Program-made: the position numbers and the translations under genes
In this document: piece by piece, positions 1 to 9,979 of the stretch
Numbering within the stretch: the stretch's first letter is position 1
Layout of the letters: the number at the start of each line of letters is the position of its first letter
The notes under the pieces: model-generated
Told to the model about the DNA's origin: nothing
The model's input: the letters and a program-made list of their open reading frames with translations, nothing else
The model's database searches: none
Source: Pseudolabrys sp.
GTDB taxonomy: Bacteria; Pseudomonadota; Alphaproteobacteria; Rhizobiales; Xanthobacteraceae
DNA: 64,000 nucleotides
NCBI GenBank assembly: GCA_022843325.1
Contig: JALHNV010000006.1
Coordinates: 20,593-84,592, forward strand
Reading direction: 5' to 3'

Positions 1-376
1 CGTCGCCGAGCAACTGCATCCGGTAGTGATTGGCGTCGGCCAGCCAGAGGTCGAGATAGTGCCGGGTCAGCCAGCGCCGCCAGCGGATCTGCAGCCATTG
101 ATTGAGGTAGAGCTGGTAGACCGCGAGCAGAATGAAAGCGGTGGCCAGCACGGAGAAATAGCCGAGCTGGTAGACGAAGGCGTCCCAGTTCCGCTCCTGC
201 AGCGCATTGTAGAAATCGGCATTCCAGGTGTTGAGCAACACGGTCAGGGCGACGATCCCGAGCTCGATGGCGATAATGGCCGCCAGCAGGAGGCGGCCGG
301 CCCACCGCTCCTGGGACCGGAAGAACGGGCTGGAGATGCGCCAGACGGTGGCGAGCGTGGTGGCGATGCCTCTCAC
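1..376 (-). CDS. SbmA/BacA-YddA-like ABC exporter, N-terminal part (cut by window edge)
   Basis: Only the first 125 codons lie in the window; the gene runs off the left edge. The start is taken as GTG at 376, with AGGAG eight bases upstream on the minus strand. The product starts VRGIATTLATVWRISSPFF and has a hydrophobic segment near residues 28-47, the motif NTWNADFYNALQERNWDAF near residues 48-66, and a second membrane segment after it. This pattern fits the membrane domain of the SbmA/BacA and YddA transporters (ABC_membrane_2 type), which move peptides, vitamin B12 analogues or very-long-chain fatty acids. Any ATPase domain would be outside the window, so I cannot tell a full ABC fusion from an SbmA-like protein. 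It is divergent from the TRAP operon across a 271-base gap. Confidence 0.75.
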   Translation of the reverse strand, partial: MRGIATTLATVWRISSPFFRSQERWAGRLLLAAIIAIELGIVALTVLLNTWNADFYNALQERNWDAFVYQLGYFSVLATAFILLAVYQLYLNQWLQIRWRRWLTRHYLDLWLADANHYRMQLLGD

Positions 377-647
377 GGACGGGTCTCCTGTCGAGGGAAT
401 GCGAAGCTGAGTTGGGCGCCAGCCTAACCGATAAGGCCAATAGCGTCCGGTTATGTCGAAAAATGACCGGGGTTTGATAAAAAGCGTCAATTTCCGCCCG
501 TGCTCGCCTTGCCCATTGTTGCGTCCCGTCGCCGCAACCCCTACGATTGTTGCTCAAGGGTTGCCTGATCCGGGCTTAAATTGCCGGGGTCGTGGAATAA
601 GACCTGGCAAAGAAGCGTTTTAGGGATCATCCAAGGGAGGATTAAGA

Positions 648-1775
648 ATGACAAAGGACAAGATCACGACATCAGCGACTCGCCGCAAGTTTCTCGGCGG
701 CGCCGCGGTTGCCGGCGTGGCCACGATTGCCATGCCGCAGGTATCGCGCGCTCAAACCGTTACCATGAAGCTTCAGACTTCGTGGCCGGCGACCGACGTG
801 TTCACCGAAATGTGCCAGCAGTACATCACCCGCGTGAACGACATGGCCGGCGGCCGGTTGAAGATCGACCTGCTGCACGGCGGCGCGGTGGTGCATCCGT
901 TCCAGGTGCTCGACGGCGTGCACGGCGGCCAGATCGACATGGCGCATACCGTGACGGTGTATTGGTACGGCAAGCACAAGGCGGCGTCGCTGTTCGGCAC
1001 CGGCCCGGTGTTCGGCTTCAACGCCAACGAGGGTCTCGGCTGGATCTACAACGGCGGCGGCAAGGAGCTGTTCGACGAACTCCAGACCAAGATCATGAAG
1101 CTCAACGTCAAGAGCTTCTTCGCGATGCCGATGCCGACCCAGCCGCTCGGCTGGTTCAAGAAGCCGGTCACCAGCGCGGCCGACGTCAAGGGCCTGAAGT
1201 ACCGCACCGTGGGTCTCGCGGCCGACCTGATGCAGGCGATGGGCATGGCGGTTGCGCAGCTTCCCGGCGGCGAAATCGTGCCGGCCATGGAGCGCGGCGT
1301 GATCGACGCCTTCGAATTCAACAACCCGACCTCGGACCGCCGCTTCGGCGCGCAGAACGTGGCCAAGAACTACATGCTCGGCAGCCATCATCAGGCGACC
1401 GAGTATTTCGAGATCATGATCACGCGCAGCAAGTACGATGCGCTGCCCAAGGAGCATCAGGCGATCCTGCAATACGCCGCCGAGGCCGCCTCGTCCGCCA
1501 ACGAATGGCTGGCGATGAAGCAGTATTCGGACGATCTGCAGGAACTGATCAACAAGGACAAGGTCAACGTGCTCCGCACGCCGCAAAGCGTGTTCGACGC
1601 GCAGATCAAAGCGTGGGATGGGTTGATCGCCACGCTCGGCAACGATCCGTTCATGAAGAGGGTGATGGACTCGCAGAAAGCGTGGGTCCGCAAGGTCGTG
1701 TACTACAACATGATGAATGCGACCGACTACAAGGGCGCCTTCAATCATCACTTCCCGGGCGTCCTGAAGACCTGA
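648..1775 (+). CDS. dctP: TRAP transporter substrate-binding protein, DctP/FcbT1-like
   Basis: Periplasmic solute receptor of a tripartite ATP-independent (TRAP) transporter, 375 residues, normal for the family. The N terminus has a twin-arginine signal (T-R-R-K-F-L at residues 11-16, then a hydrophobic run and cleavage near SRA-QT at 35/36), so it is probably exported folded by Tat. The region from residue 39 (KLQTSWPATDVFTEM) and the GGEIVPAMERGVIDAFEFNN stretch fit the branch that includes mannitol/chloroaromatic-compound receptors. GGGAGGA lies eight bases before ATG 648. The two permease genes follow, separated by a perfect hairpin at 1817-1840. The ligand is not known; the downstream amidase hints at an organic acid or amide. 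Confidence 0.9.
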   Translation: MTKDKITTSATRRKFLGGAAVAGVATIAMPQVSRAQTVTMKLQTSWPATDVFTEMCQQYITRVNDMAGGRLKIDLLHGGAVVHPFQVLDGVHGGQIDMAHTVTVYWYGKHKAASLFGTGPVFGFNANEGLGWIYNGGGKELFDELQTKIMKLNVKSFFAMPMPTQPLGWFKKPVTSAADVKGLKYRTVGLAADLMQAMGMAVAQLPGGEIVPAMERGVIDAFEFNNPTSDRRFGAQNVAKNYMLGSHHQATEYFEIMITRSKYDALPKEHQAILQYAAEAASSANEWLAMKQYSDDLQELINKDKVNVLRTPQSVFDAQIKAWDGLIATLGNDPFMKRVMDSQKAWVRKVVYYNMMNATDYKGAFNHHFPGVLKT

Positions 1776-1816
1776 TCGCGCGATATGGGGCACAGCGTGC
1801 CCCGTGAAACTGGGAA

Positions 1817-1840
1817 GGGCGGCGCGCCAACGCGCCGCCC
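1817..1840 (+). promoter_or_regulatory. Perfect GC hairpin between dctP and dctQ
   Basis: GGGCGGCGCG at 1817-1826 and CGCGCCGCCC at 1831-1840 form a perfect 10-bp stem with a CCAA loop. No T run follows, so it is not a standard intrinsic terminator. It sits 41 bases after the receptor stop and 51 bases before the small permease. In operons of periplasmic receptors such hairpins often protect the 3' end of the receptor message or partly reduce read-through, which gives more receptor than permease. That role is inferred from position. Confidence 0.6.
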
Positions 1841-1891
1841 GACCTGTTGGCGCCGGGCGCATCCGGAAAGATCAGAGCGGATTCATCGCAC

Positions 1892-2521
1892 ATGACCGGT
1901 TTTCTGCATTTCATTGACTCACTGAGTACGTGGGTCGGCAAGGCCTTTGCCTGGCTAATCCTGATCCTTACGTTGGGCATCAGCTACGAAGTCTTCATGC
2001 GCTACGTCCTCGGCGCGCCGACCTCGTGGGCTTTCGATTTCAGCTACATCACCTATGGCGCGATGTTCTTGATGGCCGGCGCCTACGCACTGGCGCGCAA
2101 CAATCACGTGCGCGCCGACGTGTTGTACCGGCTGTGGAAGCCCGCCACCCAGGCCAAGATGGACCTCGCGCTCTACATTCTGTTCTTCCTGCCGGCGATC
2201 CTGGCCTTCATGTATTCGGGCTGGAATTACGCCAGCATGTCGGTGCGGTTTCGCGAGGTCAGCATTTTCAGCCCGGCCGGCATCCCGGTGTTTCCGCTGA
2301 AGGCGCTGATCCCGATTATCGGTCTGCTGCTCCTGCTGCAGGGTATTGCTGAAATCATCCGTTGCATCCTGTGCATCCGCACCGGCGCGTGGCCGCAGCG
2401 TCTGCACGATGTCGAGGAGACGGAATCTCTGATTCTCCAAGAGGCGAAGATCAACCAGGAGAGGGGTGCTGATGCCCACGCGGTTGAGCCGTTGCCAGGA
2501 CACAAGGGGACTGGCGTATGA
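1892..2521 (+). CDS. dctQ: TRAP transporter small permease subunit (DctQ)
   Basis: Small integral membrane subunit of the TRAP transporter, 209 residues from ATG 1892. The frame stays open upstream to a TTG at 1847, but the ATG places the family-typical start (MTGFLHFIDSLSTWVGK) directly before the first membrane helix; the ribosome site is weak for either choice. Four hydrophobic segments are visible: about residues 13-33, 48-68, 92-112 and 134-154. The R-Y-V-L-G-A-P-T-S-W region between helices 1 and 2 is typical of DctQ. The C-terminal 50 residues are charged and presumably cytoplasmic. The stop overlaps the start of the large permease as ATGA, so the two are translationally coupled. Confidence 0.88.
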   Translation: MTGFLHFIDSLSTWVGKAFAWLILILTLGISYEVFMRYVLGAPTSWAFDFSYITYGAMFLMAGAYALARNNHVRADVLYRLWKPATQAKMDLALYILFFLPAILAFMYSGWNYASMSVRFREVSIFSPAGIPVFPLKALIPIIGLLLLLQGIAEIIRCILCIRTGAWPQRLHDVEETESLILQEAKINQERGADAHAVEPLPGHKGTGV

Positions 2522-3861
2522 CCGATCCGCAAATCGGCATGTTGATGCTGGGGCTGTTTATCTTCATCATCATGCTTGGCTTCCCCATCGCCTTCACGCT
2601 CATGGCGATGGCCGTGGGCTTCGGTTACTACGCCTATTACATTCCCGGGCAGGAATTCTTCTCGAACCGCGTCTTCACGCTGCTGGTGCAGAAGGCCTTC
2701 GAGGTCATGTCCAGCGATGTGCTGGTGGCGGTTCCGTTATTTCTCTTCATGGGATATCTGGTTGAGCGCGCCAGTATTCTCGACCGGCTGTTTTATTCGC
2801 TGCAACTGTCGATGAAGAACGTCCCCGGTGCGCTTGCGGTGGCGACGCTGGTCACCTGCGCGATGTTCGCCACGGCGACCGGCATCGTTGGTGCGGTGGT
2901 GACCCTGATGGGCCTGCTGGCATTCCCTGCGATGCTCAAGGCCGGCTACGACGTGCGGCTTTCGGCCGGCGTCGTGTGTGCCGGCGGCTGCCTCGGCATC
3001 CTGATCCCGCCCAGCATTCTGCTGATCGTCTATTCGGCGACGGCCGGCGTCTCGGCGGTCAAGCTCTATGCCGCCGCCTTCCTGCCCGGTTTGCTGCTGA
3101 CCGTCTTGTACATCGGCTACGTCATCATCCGGGCGATGATAAATCCGGCGTTGGCGCCGAAACTGCCGAAAGAACAGACCGACGTTCCCTTCGGCACGGT
3201 GGCCTGGGCGCTGATGACGTCGTTCCTGCCGCTGGCCTTGCTGATCAGCTGTGTGTTGGGGGCCATCCTGTTCGGGCTGGCGACACCTTCGGAAGCGGCC
3301 GGCATCGGCGCGTTTGGCAGCATCATTCTCGCCGCGGCCTACCGGTCGCTCAACTTCACCATGTTGCGGGACTCGGTCTACCTGACCGCCCGCGCCAGCG
3401 CGATGGTCTGCTACCTGTTTATCGGTTCCTGGGTGTTCGCCTCGGTGTTCGCCGTGCTGGGCGGGCAGACGGTGGTCGAGCAGTTCTTCCTGTCCTTGAA
3501 CCTCAGCACGACGGGGTTCCTGCTGCTGACCCAGTTCATCATCTTTCTTCTGGGCTGGCCGCTGGAATGGACCGAGATCATCATCATCTTCGTGCCGATC
3601 TTTCTGCCGTTGCTGGACGACTTCAAGGTCGACCCGATCTTCTTCGGCATTCTGGTGGCGCTCAACACGCAGACCGCCTTCAACACGCCACCGGTGGCGA
3701 TGGCGGCGTTCTACCTCAAGGGTGTGGCGCCGGCCTGGGTCAAACTCACCGACATTTTCGCCGGTGCGCTGCCCTTCGTGTTCATGGTGTTCATGACCAT
3801 GGTGATCGTCTACGTCTTCCCCGGGATTGTGCTGTGGTTGCCGAATTACCTGTATAACTAA
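2518..3861 (+). CDS. dctM: TRAP transporter large permease subunit (DctM)
   Basis: Large transport subunit of the TRAP system, 447 residues, using the Na+ or H+ gradient. It is hydrophobic throughout with about twelve membrane segments. The conserved glycine/proline loop is seen in GGCLGILIPPSILLIVYSA near residues 158-176, and N-T-Q-T-A-F-N-T-P-P-V near residue 383 is the second family signature. The start ATG at 2518 overlaps the DctQ stop. An amidase gene follows after 52 bases and is probably in the same transcript. DctP, DctQ and DctM form one complete receptor-permease set. Confidence 0.93.
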   Translation: MTDPQIGMLMLGLFIFIIMLGFPIAFTLMAMAVGFGYYAYYIPGQEFFSNRVFTLLVQKAFEVMSSDVLVAVPLFLFMGYLVERASILDRLFYSLQLSMKNVPGALAVATLVTCAMFATATGIVGAVVTLMGLLAFPAMLKAGYDVRLSAGVVCAGGCLGILIPPSILLIVYSATAGVSAVKLYAAAFLPGLLLTVLYIGYVIIRAMINPALAPKLPKEQTDVPFGTVAWALMTSFLPLALLISCVLGAILFGLATPSEAAGIGAFGSIILAAAYRSLNFTMLRDSVYLTARASAMVCYLFIGSWVFASVFAVLGGQTVVEQFFLSLNLSTTGFLLLTQFIIFLLGWPLEWTEIIIIFVPIFLPLLDDFKVDPIFFGILVALNTQTAFNTPPVAMAAFYLKGVAPAWVKLTDIFAGALPFVFMVFMTMVIVYVFPGIVLWLPNYLYN

Positions 3862-3913
3862 TGAGTTGCTCGGCACCCGATTTGGCACCGTGGCGAATAC
3901 CGGAGCGGAATGA

Positions 3914-5242
3914 ATGAGTGCATGCGCGTTCTCGCTGACTGAGGCGGCCGAACATATCCGCGAAGGCCGTCTGACGTCGGTCGAACTGGTGCAGGACTGC
4001 CTGGCGCGTGTCGATGAGGTCGAGCCGGCAGTGCAGGCCTGGGCCTTCCTCGACCGCGATCATGCGTTGAGGCAGGCGCGGGATCTCGACGAGCGGCGCG
4101 CCCACGGCAACCCGACCGGTCCGCTGCACGGCGTGCCGGTCGGCATCAAGGACATCTTCGATACCTCGGATTATCCGACCGAACTCGGCTCGCCGCTCTG
4201 GGCCGGCCGCACGCCGCGGCGCGACGCGGCGGCGGTGGCGCGGTTGCGCGCCGCTGGCGCGGTCATTATGGGCAAGACCGTTACCACCGAATATGCCTAT
4301 TTCCATCCCGGCAAGACCCGCAATCCGCATGACCCGGAGCGGACGCCCGGCGGTTCGTCGAGCGGTTCGGCGGCGGCGGTGGCGGCGCATATGGTGCCGG
4401 CTGCGATCGGCTCGCAGACCAATGGTTCGGTGATCCGGCCGGCCGCATTCTGCGGCGTGGTCGGCTTCAAGCCGACGCACGGGTTGATCCCGCGCACTGG
4501 CGCGCTGCTGCTGTCGCGCACCCTCGATCATGTCGGCGTCTTTGGCCGGACCGTGGCGGATGTCGCCCTCATGGCCGAAGTCATGGCCGGCCATGATGAC
4601 GAGGATCTCGATACCCGGCCCATGGCCCGGCCGCCGCTCGCCGCGGTGGCGGCCAGCGAGCCGCCTTTGCCGCCGCGCTTTGCCTTTGTGCGCTCGCCAG
4701 TGTGGGATGAGTACGCCGAGCCGGCGACCCGCGAGGCCTTCGCCGAATTGGTCGAAGCGCTCGGCGACCAGATCAGCCAGGTGGACCTCGGCGAGAGTTT
4801 CGGCGCCGTTATCGACTGGCAGAAAAAGATCATGGAAGTGGAGATGGCGTACAATCTCCACCGCGATTACGAAAAGGGCGGAGAGCAGCTCAGCGACCCG
4901 CTGCGCAAGCTGATAGAGCGGGGCCGCGGGATTTCCGCGGTCGACTACCTGGCGGCGGTCGGCGGCATTGCGCCGCTGACGCAAAACATCGATTCAATCT
5001 TCGAGGAATATGATGCGATCGTCACACCGGCCGCCCCGGGCGAGGCGCCTCGGGGCTTGAGCGCGACCGGCAACCCAATCTTCTCCACGCTCTGGACCTA
5101 TCTCGGAACCCCGGCTGTGACGTTGCCGATCATGCGCTCCGAAGCCGGGCTGCCGCTCGGCGTTCAACTGGTGGGACGCCGCCATAACGACGCACGGCTC
5201 TTGCGAACCGCGCGCTGGCTTGTCAACAATGTGGAGGGCTAG
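3914..5242 (+). CDS. Amidase-signature family hydrolase (GatA-like)
   Basis: Amide hydrolase of the amidase-signature family, 442 residues. The Ser-cisSer-Lys triad is visible: K79 in VGIKDIFD, S148 in P-G-G-S-S-S-G-S (residues 145-152), and nucleophile S172 in Q-T-N-G-S-V-I-R-P-A. It is shorter than GatA and no gatB or gatC is nearby, so tRNA amidotransferase function is unlikely. The natural substrate cannot be read from the sequence. Its position after the TRAP operon suggests that it acts on what the transporter imports. ATG 3914 is chosen; an overlapping out-of-frame ATG lies at 3910. Confidence 0.85.
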   Translation: MSACAFSLTEAAEHIREGRLTSVELVQDCLARVDEVEPAVQAWAFLDRDHALRQARDLDERRAHGNPTGPLHGVPVGIKDIFDTSDYPTELGSPLWAGRTPRRDAAAVARLRAAGAVIMGKTVTTEYAYFHPGKTRNPHDPERTPGGSSSGSAAAVAAHMVPAAIGSQTNGSVIRPAAFCGVVGFKPTHGLIPRTGALLLSRTLDHVGVFGRTVADVALMAEVMAGHDDEDLDTRPMARPPLAAVAASEPPLPPRFAFVRSPVWDEYAEPATREAFAELVEALGDQISQVDLGESFGAVIDWQKKIMEVEMAYNLHRDYEKGGEQLSDPLRKLIERGRGISAVDYLAAVGGIAPLTQNIDSIFEEYDAIVTPAAPGEAPRGLSATGNPIFSTLWTYLGTPAVTLPIMRSEAGLPLGVQLVGRRHNDARLLRTARWLVNNVEG

Positions 5243-5278
5243 GCGCCGACGGCGCAGCCCACCGGGAGGAGAGCGGCC

Positions 5279-5458
5279 ATGAGCAAAGACTTCGTCGCCG
5301 GCATTATCGGCATTGTCATGGTGATCGCCTTCCTCGGCATCATGCTGTGGTGGGTCACGATACTGCCATTGGCCATCATTATGGCCGGCGTCATGGCGCT
5401 TCTGATCTGGGACTGGGTGAACACCCTGCGTTATGGCGTTACCGGCAGCGGGCACTGA
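5279..5458 (+). CDS. Small membrane protein, 59 residues
   Basis: This short frame follows the amidase by 36 bases and starts at ATG 5279 behind a strong GGGAGGAG ribosome site. The product starts MSKDFVAGIIGIVMVIAFLG and contains two adjoining hydrophobic helices (about residues 6-25 and 27-44), then W-D-W-V-N-T-L-R-Y and a short polar tail. I do not recognise a named family. The good ribosome site, clean hydrophobic composition and co-orientation with the TRAP-amidase genes support a real gene. It may be an accessory membrane peptide of that operon; this is inference. Confidence 0.65.
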   Translation: MSKDFVAGIIGIVMVIAFLGIMLWWVTILPLAIIMAGVMALLIWDWVNTLRYGVTGSGH

Positions 5459-5491
5459 CGCCCGCCGCCGCGACGCTGCCCCGGCGACACC

Positions 5492-6364
5492 TCACACCTT
5501 CGACGGGTCGCCCAAGGTGTCCTTGAAGAACGCGACAGTGCGGCTCCAGGCGAGATCCGCCGCCGCCTTGTTGTAGCGCGCCGCACCGGTGTCGTTGTTG
5601 AAGGCGTGCTGCGCGCCGGGGTACATGTGGACGGTGAAGCGTTTGTTGTTGGCCTTCAGCGCCGCCTCGTATTCGGCGATGCCGGCATTCACGCCGGGGT
5701 CGGTTTCCGCATAATGCAGCAGCAAGGGCGCCTTGATCGCCGGCACCTGAGCCGCCGGAATCTGGCGGCCGTAATAGGCGACGCCGGCATCGAGATCGGC
5801 GCTCGCCGCCGCCAGCCGGTTGACCATCAGGCCGCCGAAGCAGAAGCCGACGGCGCCGACCTTGCCGGTCGATTCCGGATGCTGTTTCAGGAACGAGACC
5901 GCCGCCACCAGCGCCGCCACCGCGTCGTCCTGGTTCAGCTTGGCATGGAGTTCGCGCGCCGCGTCTTCGCTTTCCGGGGTGCCGCCGACCAGCGACAGCA
6001 GATCGACCGCATAGGCGAGGAAGCCTTCAGTGGCGAACCGCCGCGCGACGTCTTCGAGATGCGGATTGAGGCCGCGGTTCTCGTGAATGACCAGGACGAC
6101 CGGGCGCTTGGCCTTGGCTTTTGACCGTGCGAGGTAGCCGTTGATCTTGCCCTTCGGCGACTCGAAGGCGAGGCGCTCGGTGACCAGCCGCGCATCGTCC
6201 GGCGGCACGATCGCGGCTTGCGCGTAATCGTTCTGCAGCATCGGCAGCAGCGCGACGGCGGCCGCGGTGGAACCGGCAAGGGTGGCCAGCCGGTCGAGAA
6301 ACTGGCGGCGATCCATGCCGCCATGGGTGAACGTGTCGTAGAGATCGATGATGCGTTGATCCAT
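5492..6364 (-). CDS. Secreted dienelactone-hydrolase-family protein
   Basis: Alpha/beta hydrolase of the dienelactone hydrolase family, 290 residues from ATG 6364, which has AGGAG six bases upstream; an earlier in-frame start at 6397 lacks one. The nucleophile is Cys in V-G-F-C-F-G-G-L, the Asp is probably in ETDPGVN, and the His is in GAQHAFNN. Residues 17-50 carry a Tat-like signal (M-D-R-R-Q-F-L then a hydrophobic segment), so the enzyme is probably periplasmic, unlike classical cytoplasmic ClcD. It is convergent with the TRAP-amidase genes. A role in lactone or ester breakdown is inferred; the true substrate is unknown. Confidence 0.85.
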   Translation of the reverse strand: MDQRIIDLYDTFTHGGMDRRQFLDRLATLAGSTAAAVALLPMLQNDYAQAAIVPPDDARLVTERLAFESPKGKINGYLARSKAKAKRPVVLVIHENRGLNPHLEDVARRFATEGFLAYAVDLLSLVGGTPESEDAARELHAKLNQDDAVAALVAAVSFLKQHPESTGKVGAVGFCFGGLMVNRLAAASADLDAGVAYYGRQIPAAQVPAIKAPLLLHYAETDPGVNAGIAEYEAALKANNKRFTVHMYPGAQHAFNNDTGAARYNKAAADLAWSRTVAFFKDTLGDPSKV

Positions 6365-6506
6365 GGCCGGCTCCTCTTGTGCTGTCCACAGTACCACAGC
6401 GCTCCGCGAGGGTATGGCGCGGTCCGGCTTGACGGAACAACAGGACGGCTTTTAAGCAGCGTCAATGCGTCGCGCTTGAGGCCGTCGCGATCCGGAGACA
6501 CCCAAC

Positions 6507-6956
6507 ATGATCGATCGAAACCTGACGGCCCGGAGAATTTTCATAATGTTGGGCGTGCTTGCCGCCGGCCTGTCGCTGGCGGCGCCTGAGCCGGGCCGCG
6601 CCGCCGAGCCATTCCCGTTCGGCGAGGAGCTGCTGCTCGACACCGCGCCGATGAAGCCGGGGCGGCGCATGCCCGGCGTGACCGTGGAGCGCAGCGGCAA
6701 TGCCGTGCTCGATTTGTGGTGCAAGAGCGTGCCGGCGCGGGTCGAGGTCACCGCGACCGCGATCAGGATCGAAGCCGCGCCGTTGCCCGAGGAACTGCCG
6801 GCGATGCAGAGCACCGCCCAGTGCACGCCCGAGCGCATTCTGGCGGACGCGGAGCTGCTGGCGGCGCTGACGAAGGTGACGGCGTGGCGGTCGCAGAAGG
6901 CGACGCTGATCCTGGAAGGGCCGACGACACTGACCTTCAAGACGGCGACGAATTAG
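6507..6956 (+). CDS. Exported META/HslJ-like protein
   Basis: 149-residue exported protein. A signal peptide is visible (A-R-R-I-F-I-M-L-G-V-L then cleavage after GRAAE near residue 32). The mature part has two cysteines (DLWCKS and TAQCTPER) that could form a disulfide. The C-terminal half, with A-E-L-L-A-A-L-T-K-V-T-A-W and a following T-L-I-L-E-G strand, resembles the META domain of HslJ-type envelope proteins. GGAG lies eight bases before ATG 6507. It is convergent with groEL, and the shared gap holds the groEL terminator. The exact function is unknown. Confidence 0.6.
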   Translation: MIDRNLTARRIFIMLGVLAAGLSLAAPEPGRAAEPFPFGEELLLDTAPMKPGRRMPGVTVERSGNAVLDLWCKSVPARVEVTATAIRIEAAPLPEELPAMQSTAQCTPERILADAELLAALTKVTAWRSQKATLILEGPTTLTFKTATN

Positions 6957-6968
6957 CGTTGCCCACAT

Positions 6969-6996
6969 AAAAAAGGGCGCGGCCGAAGCCGCGCCC
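6969..6996 (-). terminator. Intrinsic terminator of groESL
   Basis: On the minus strand GGGCGCGGC pairs with GCCGCGCCC around a TTCG tetraloop (stem bases 6975-6996) and is followed by six T residues (6969-6974). It lies 28 bases after the groEL stop. It is a textbook rho-independent terminator for groEL; in the other direction no T run follows, so it serves the plus-strand gene only weakly. Confidence 0.9.
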
Positions 6997-7024
6997 TTGA
7001 TTGTCGTTGGCGTGAGGAGCGGGC

Positions 7025-8798
<1,774 letters not shown>

Positions 8799-8819
8799 TC
8801 CCGCGGGCGAGGGACGTCG

Positions 8820-9116
8820 TCAGGCGATCACGCCCATGACGTCGGATTCCTTCATGATGAGAAGGTCCTCGCCGTCGAGCTTGACCTCGGTGCCGGACCA
8901 CTTGCCGAACAGCACGCGGTCGCCGGTCTTGATGTCGATCGGGATGAGCTTGCCGCTCTCGTCGCGGCCGCCCGGGCCGACGGCGATCACTTCGCCTTCC
9001 GACGGCTTTTCCTGGGCGCTGTCGGGGATGATGATGCCGCCTTTGGTCTTTTCCAAAGCGGTGATGCGGCGGACGACGATCCGGTCGTGCAGCGGGCGAA
9101 ACTTGGTCTTGGCCAT
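8820..9116 (-). CDS. groES: Co-chaperonin GroES (Hsp10)
   Basis: Seven-subunit lid of the GroEL chamber, 98 residues, standard length. It starts [20 protein letters not shown]. The mobile loop near residues 20-34 ([17 protein letters not shown]) carries the G-G-I-I-I GroEL-contact motif. GAGGAA lies upstream of ATG 9116. It is the first gene of groESL, 47 bases from a CIRCE element and about 85 bases from a sigma70-like promoter. Confidence 0.98.
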   Translation of the reverse strand: MAKTKFRPLHDRIVVRRITALEKTKGGIIIPDSAQEKPSEGEVIAVGPGGRDESGKLIPIDIKTGDRVLFGKWSGTEVKLDGEDLLIMKESDVMGVIA

Positions 9117-9162
9117 GTGTTTCCTCGGCGGTCAGAACTGAAAGTGATTATCGTGCAACGCC

Positions 9163-9188
9163 TTAGCACTCTTTTTCGAGAGTGCCAA
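9163..9188 (-). promoter_or_regulatory. CIRCE operator (HrcA site), 8-base spacer
   Basis: TTAGCACTC at 9163-9171 and GAGTGCCAA at 9180-9188 form an inverted repeat with one mismatch in nine. This is the CIRCE operator bound by the HrcA repressor. It lies between the promoter and groES. The spacer is eight bases by my count, where the classical consensus has nine. Confidence 0.88.
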
Positions 9189-9200
9189 GCTGCTTCCGGG

Positions 9201-9229
9201 GAGATATGGTGTCTCGCCAAAACTGTCAA
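9201..9229 (-). promoter_or_regulatory. Probable groESL promoter
   Basis: On the minus strand TTGACA (9229-9224) is followed after 17 bases by TATCTC (9206-9201). The -35 box is perfect and the -10 box is a partial match. The CIRCE operator begins 12 bases downstream of the -10 box, the usual layout for HrcA control. The start site itself is not known. Confidence 0.6.
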
Positions 9230-9342
9230 GCAACGCTTATTGTTGTGCGGCTGCCGTGCTTTAGCCACGGCGTTAACGCTATGGTGTTAGATATCGCGCC
9301 AACAAAAGCTGTTTTCGGAAACGCGCGCCCCAGGAGCCCTGT

Positions 9343-9882
9343 ATGAGCCTCTCCCACCGCACCGGCCTGCCGGCCGCCCTGGTTTTTGCCATGCTCGCGC
9401 TTGGACTGGCCGGCTGCGCCACCGCGCCGCCGCCGGAACCGCCGCCGCCGCCGGTGGTGCCGACACTGCCGCCCGCCTTCCCGCCCCAGGACATCGTCGG
9501 GCGCTGGGGCCTGACCGCCTATCACAACGCCGAAGACCGCGAGCGCACCGAGAAGGCTGCCGCCGGCCAGTGCCGGCAGCCCTACGTGATCTCGATGGGT
9601 CCGACCGGCGGGGTCATGATGCATCTCGCCGACCAGGCGGTCCCGACCGAACTGCGTCTCAAGGGCGCGCCCGGGGGCAAGACCTATATCGGCCTCGATG
9701 GCGAACCGCCGGGCAGCCTGCAGGATCGCGAGGTGGTGAACTTCGATGGCCGCGTCATGGCGCTGCGTTTCGTCGATCCGGAAGTCCACGGCCGTTACGG
9801 CACGATGGTCTATGTCCGCTGCCCGGCCGAAGGCGCACGTCCGGCGGCCAAGCGCCCGCCAACCAAGAAACCGGCCACCTGA
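9343..9882 (+). CDS. Proline-rich outer-envelope lipoprotein
   Basis: 179-residue lipoprotein. The lipobox L-A-G-C ends near residue 25 after a hydrophobic signal, and AGGAG lies seven bases before ATG 9343. A proline-rich linker follows (APPPEPPPPPVVPTLPPAFPP), then a globular part from about residue 49 beginning D-I-V-G-R-W-G-L-T-A-Y, and a basic Lys/Pro-rich tail. I do not recognise a function. The linker and basic C terminus would suit an anchored protein that reaches into the periplasm. It starts 226 bases from groES on the other strand. Confidence 0.7.
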   Translation: MSLSHRTGLPAALVFAMLALGLAGCATAPPPEPPPPPVVPTLPPAFPPQDIVGRWGLTAYHNAEDRERTEKAAAGQCRQPYVISMGPTGGVMMHLADQAVPTELRLKGAPGGKTYIGLDGEPPGSLQDREVVNFDGRVMALRFVDPEVHGRYGTMVYVRCPAEGARPAAKRPPTKKPAT

Positions 9883-9979
9883 GGCGCGTCTGATACAAAT
9901 CGGCCCGGCGCCCCGCGCATAAGCGTGGCGGCGCCGGTGTGCTAGAGACGTCGGCGTCGTCCGCTGAGACTGTTTCCGC

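Noticed and set aside
3914-5242. Glutamyl-tRNA amidotransferase subunit A (gatA)
   Set aside because: The amidase signature is shared, but gatB and gatC are absent nearby, the protein is short for GatA, and the neighbours are transport genes.
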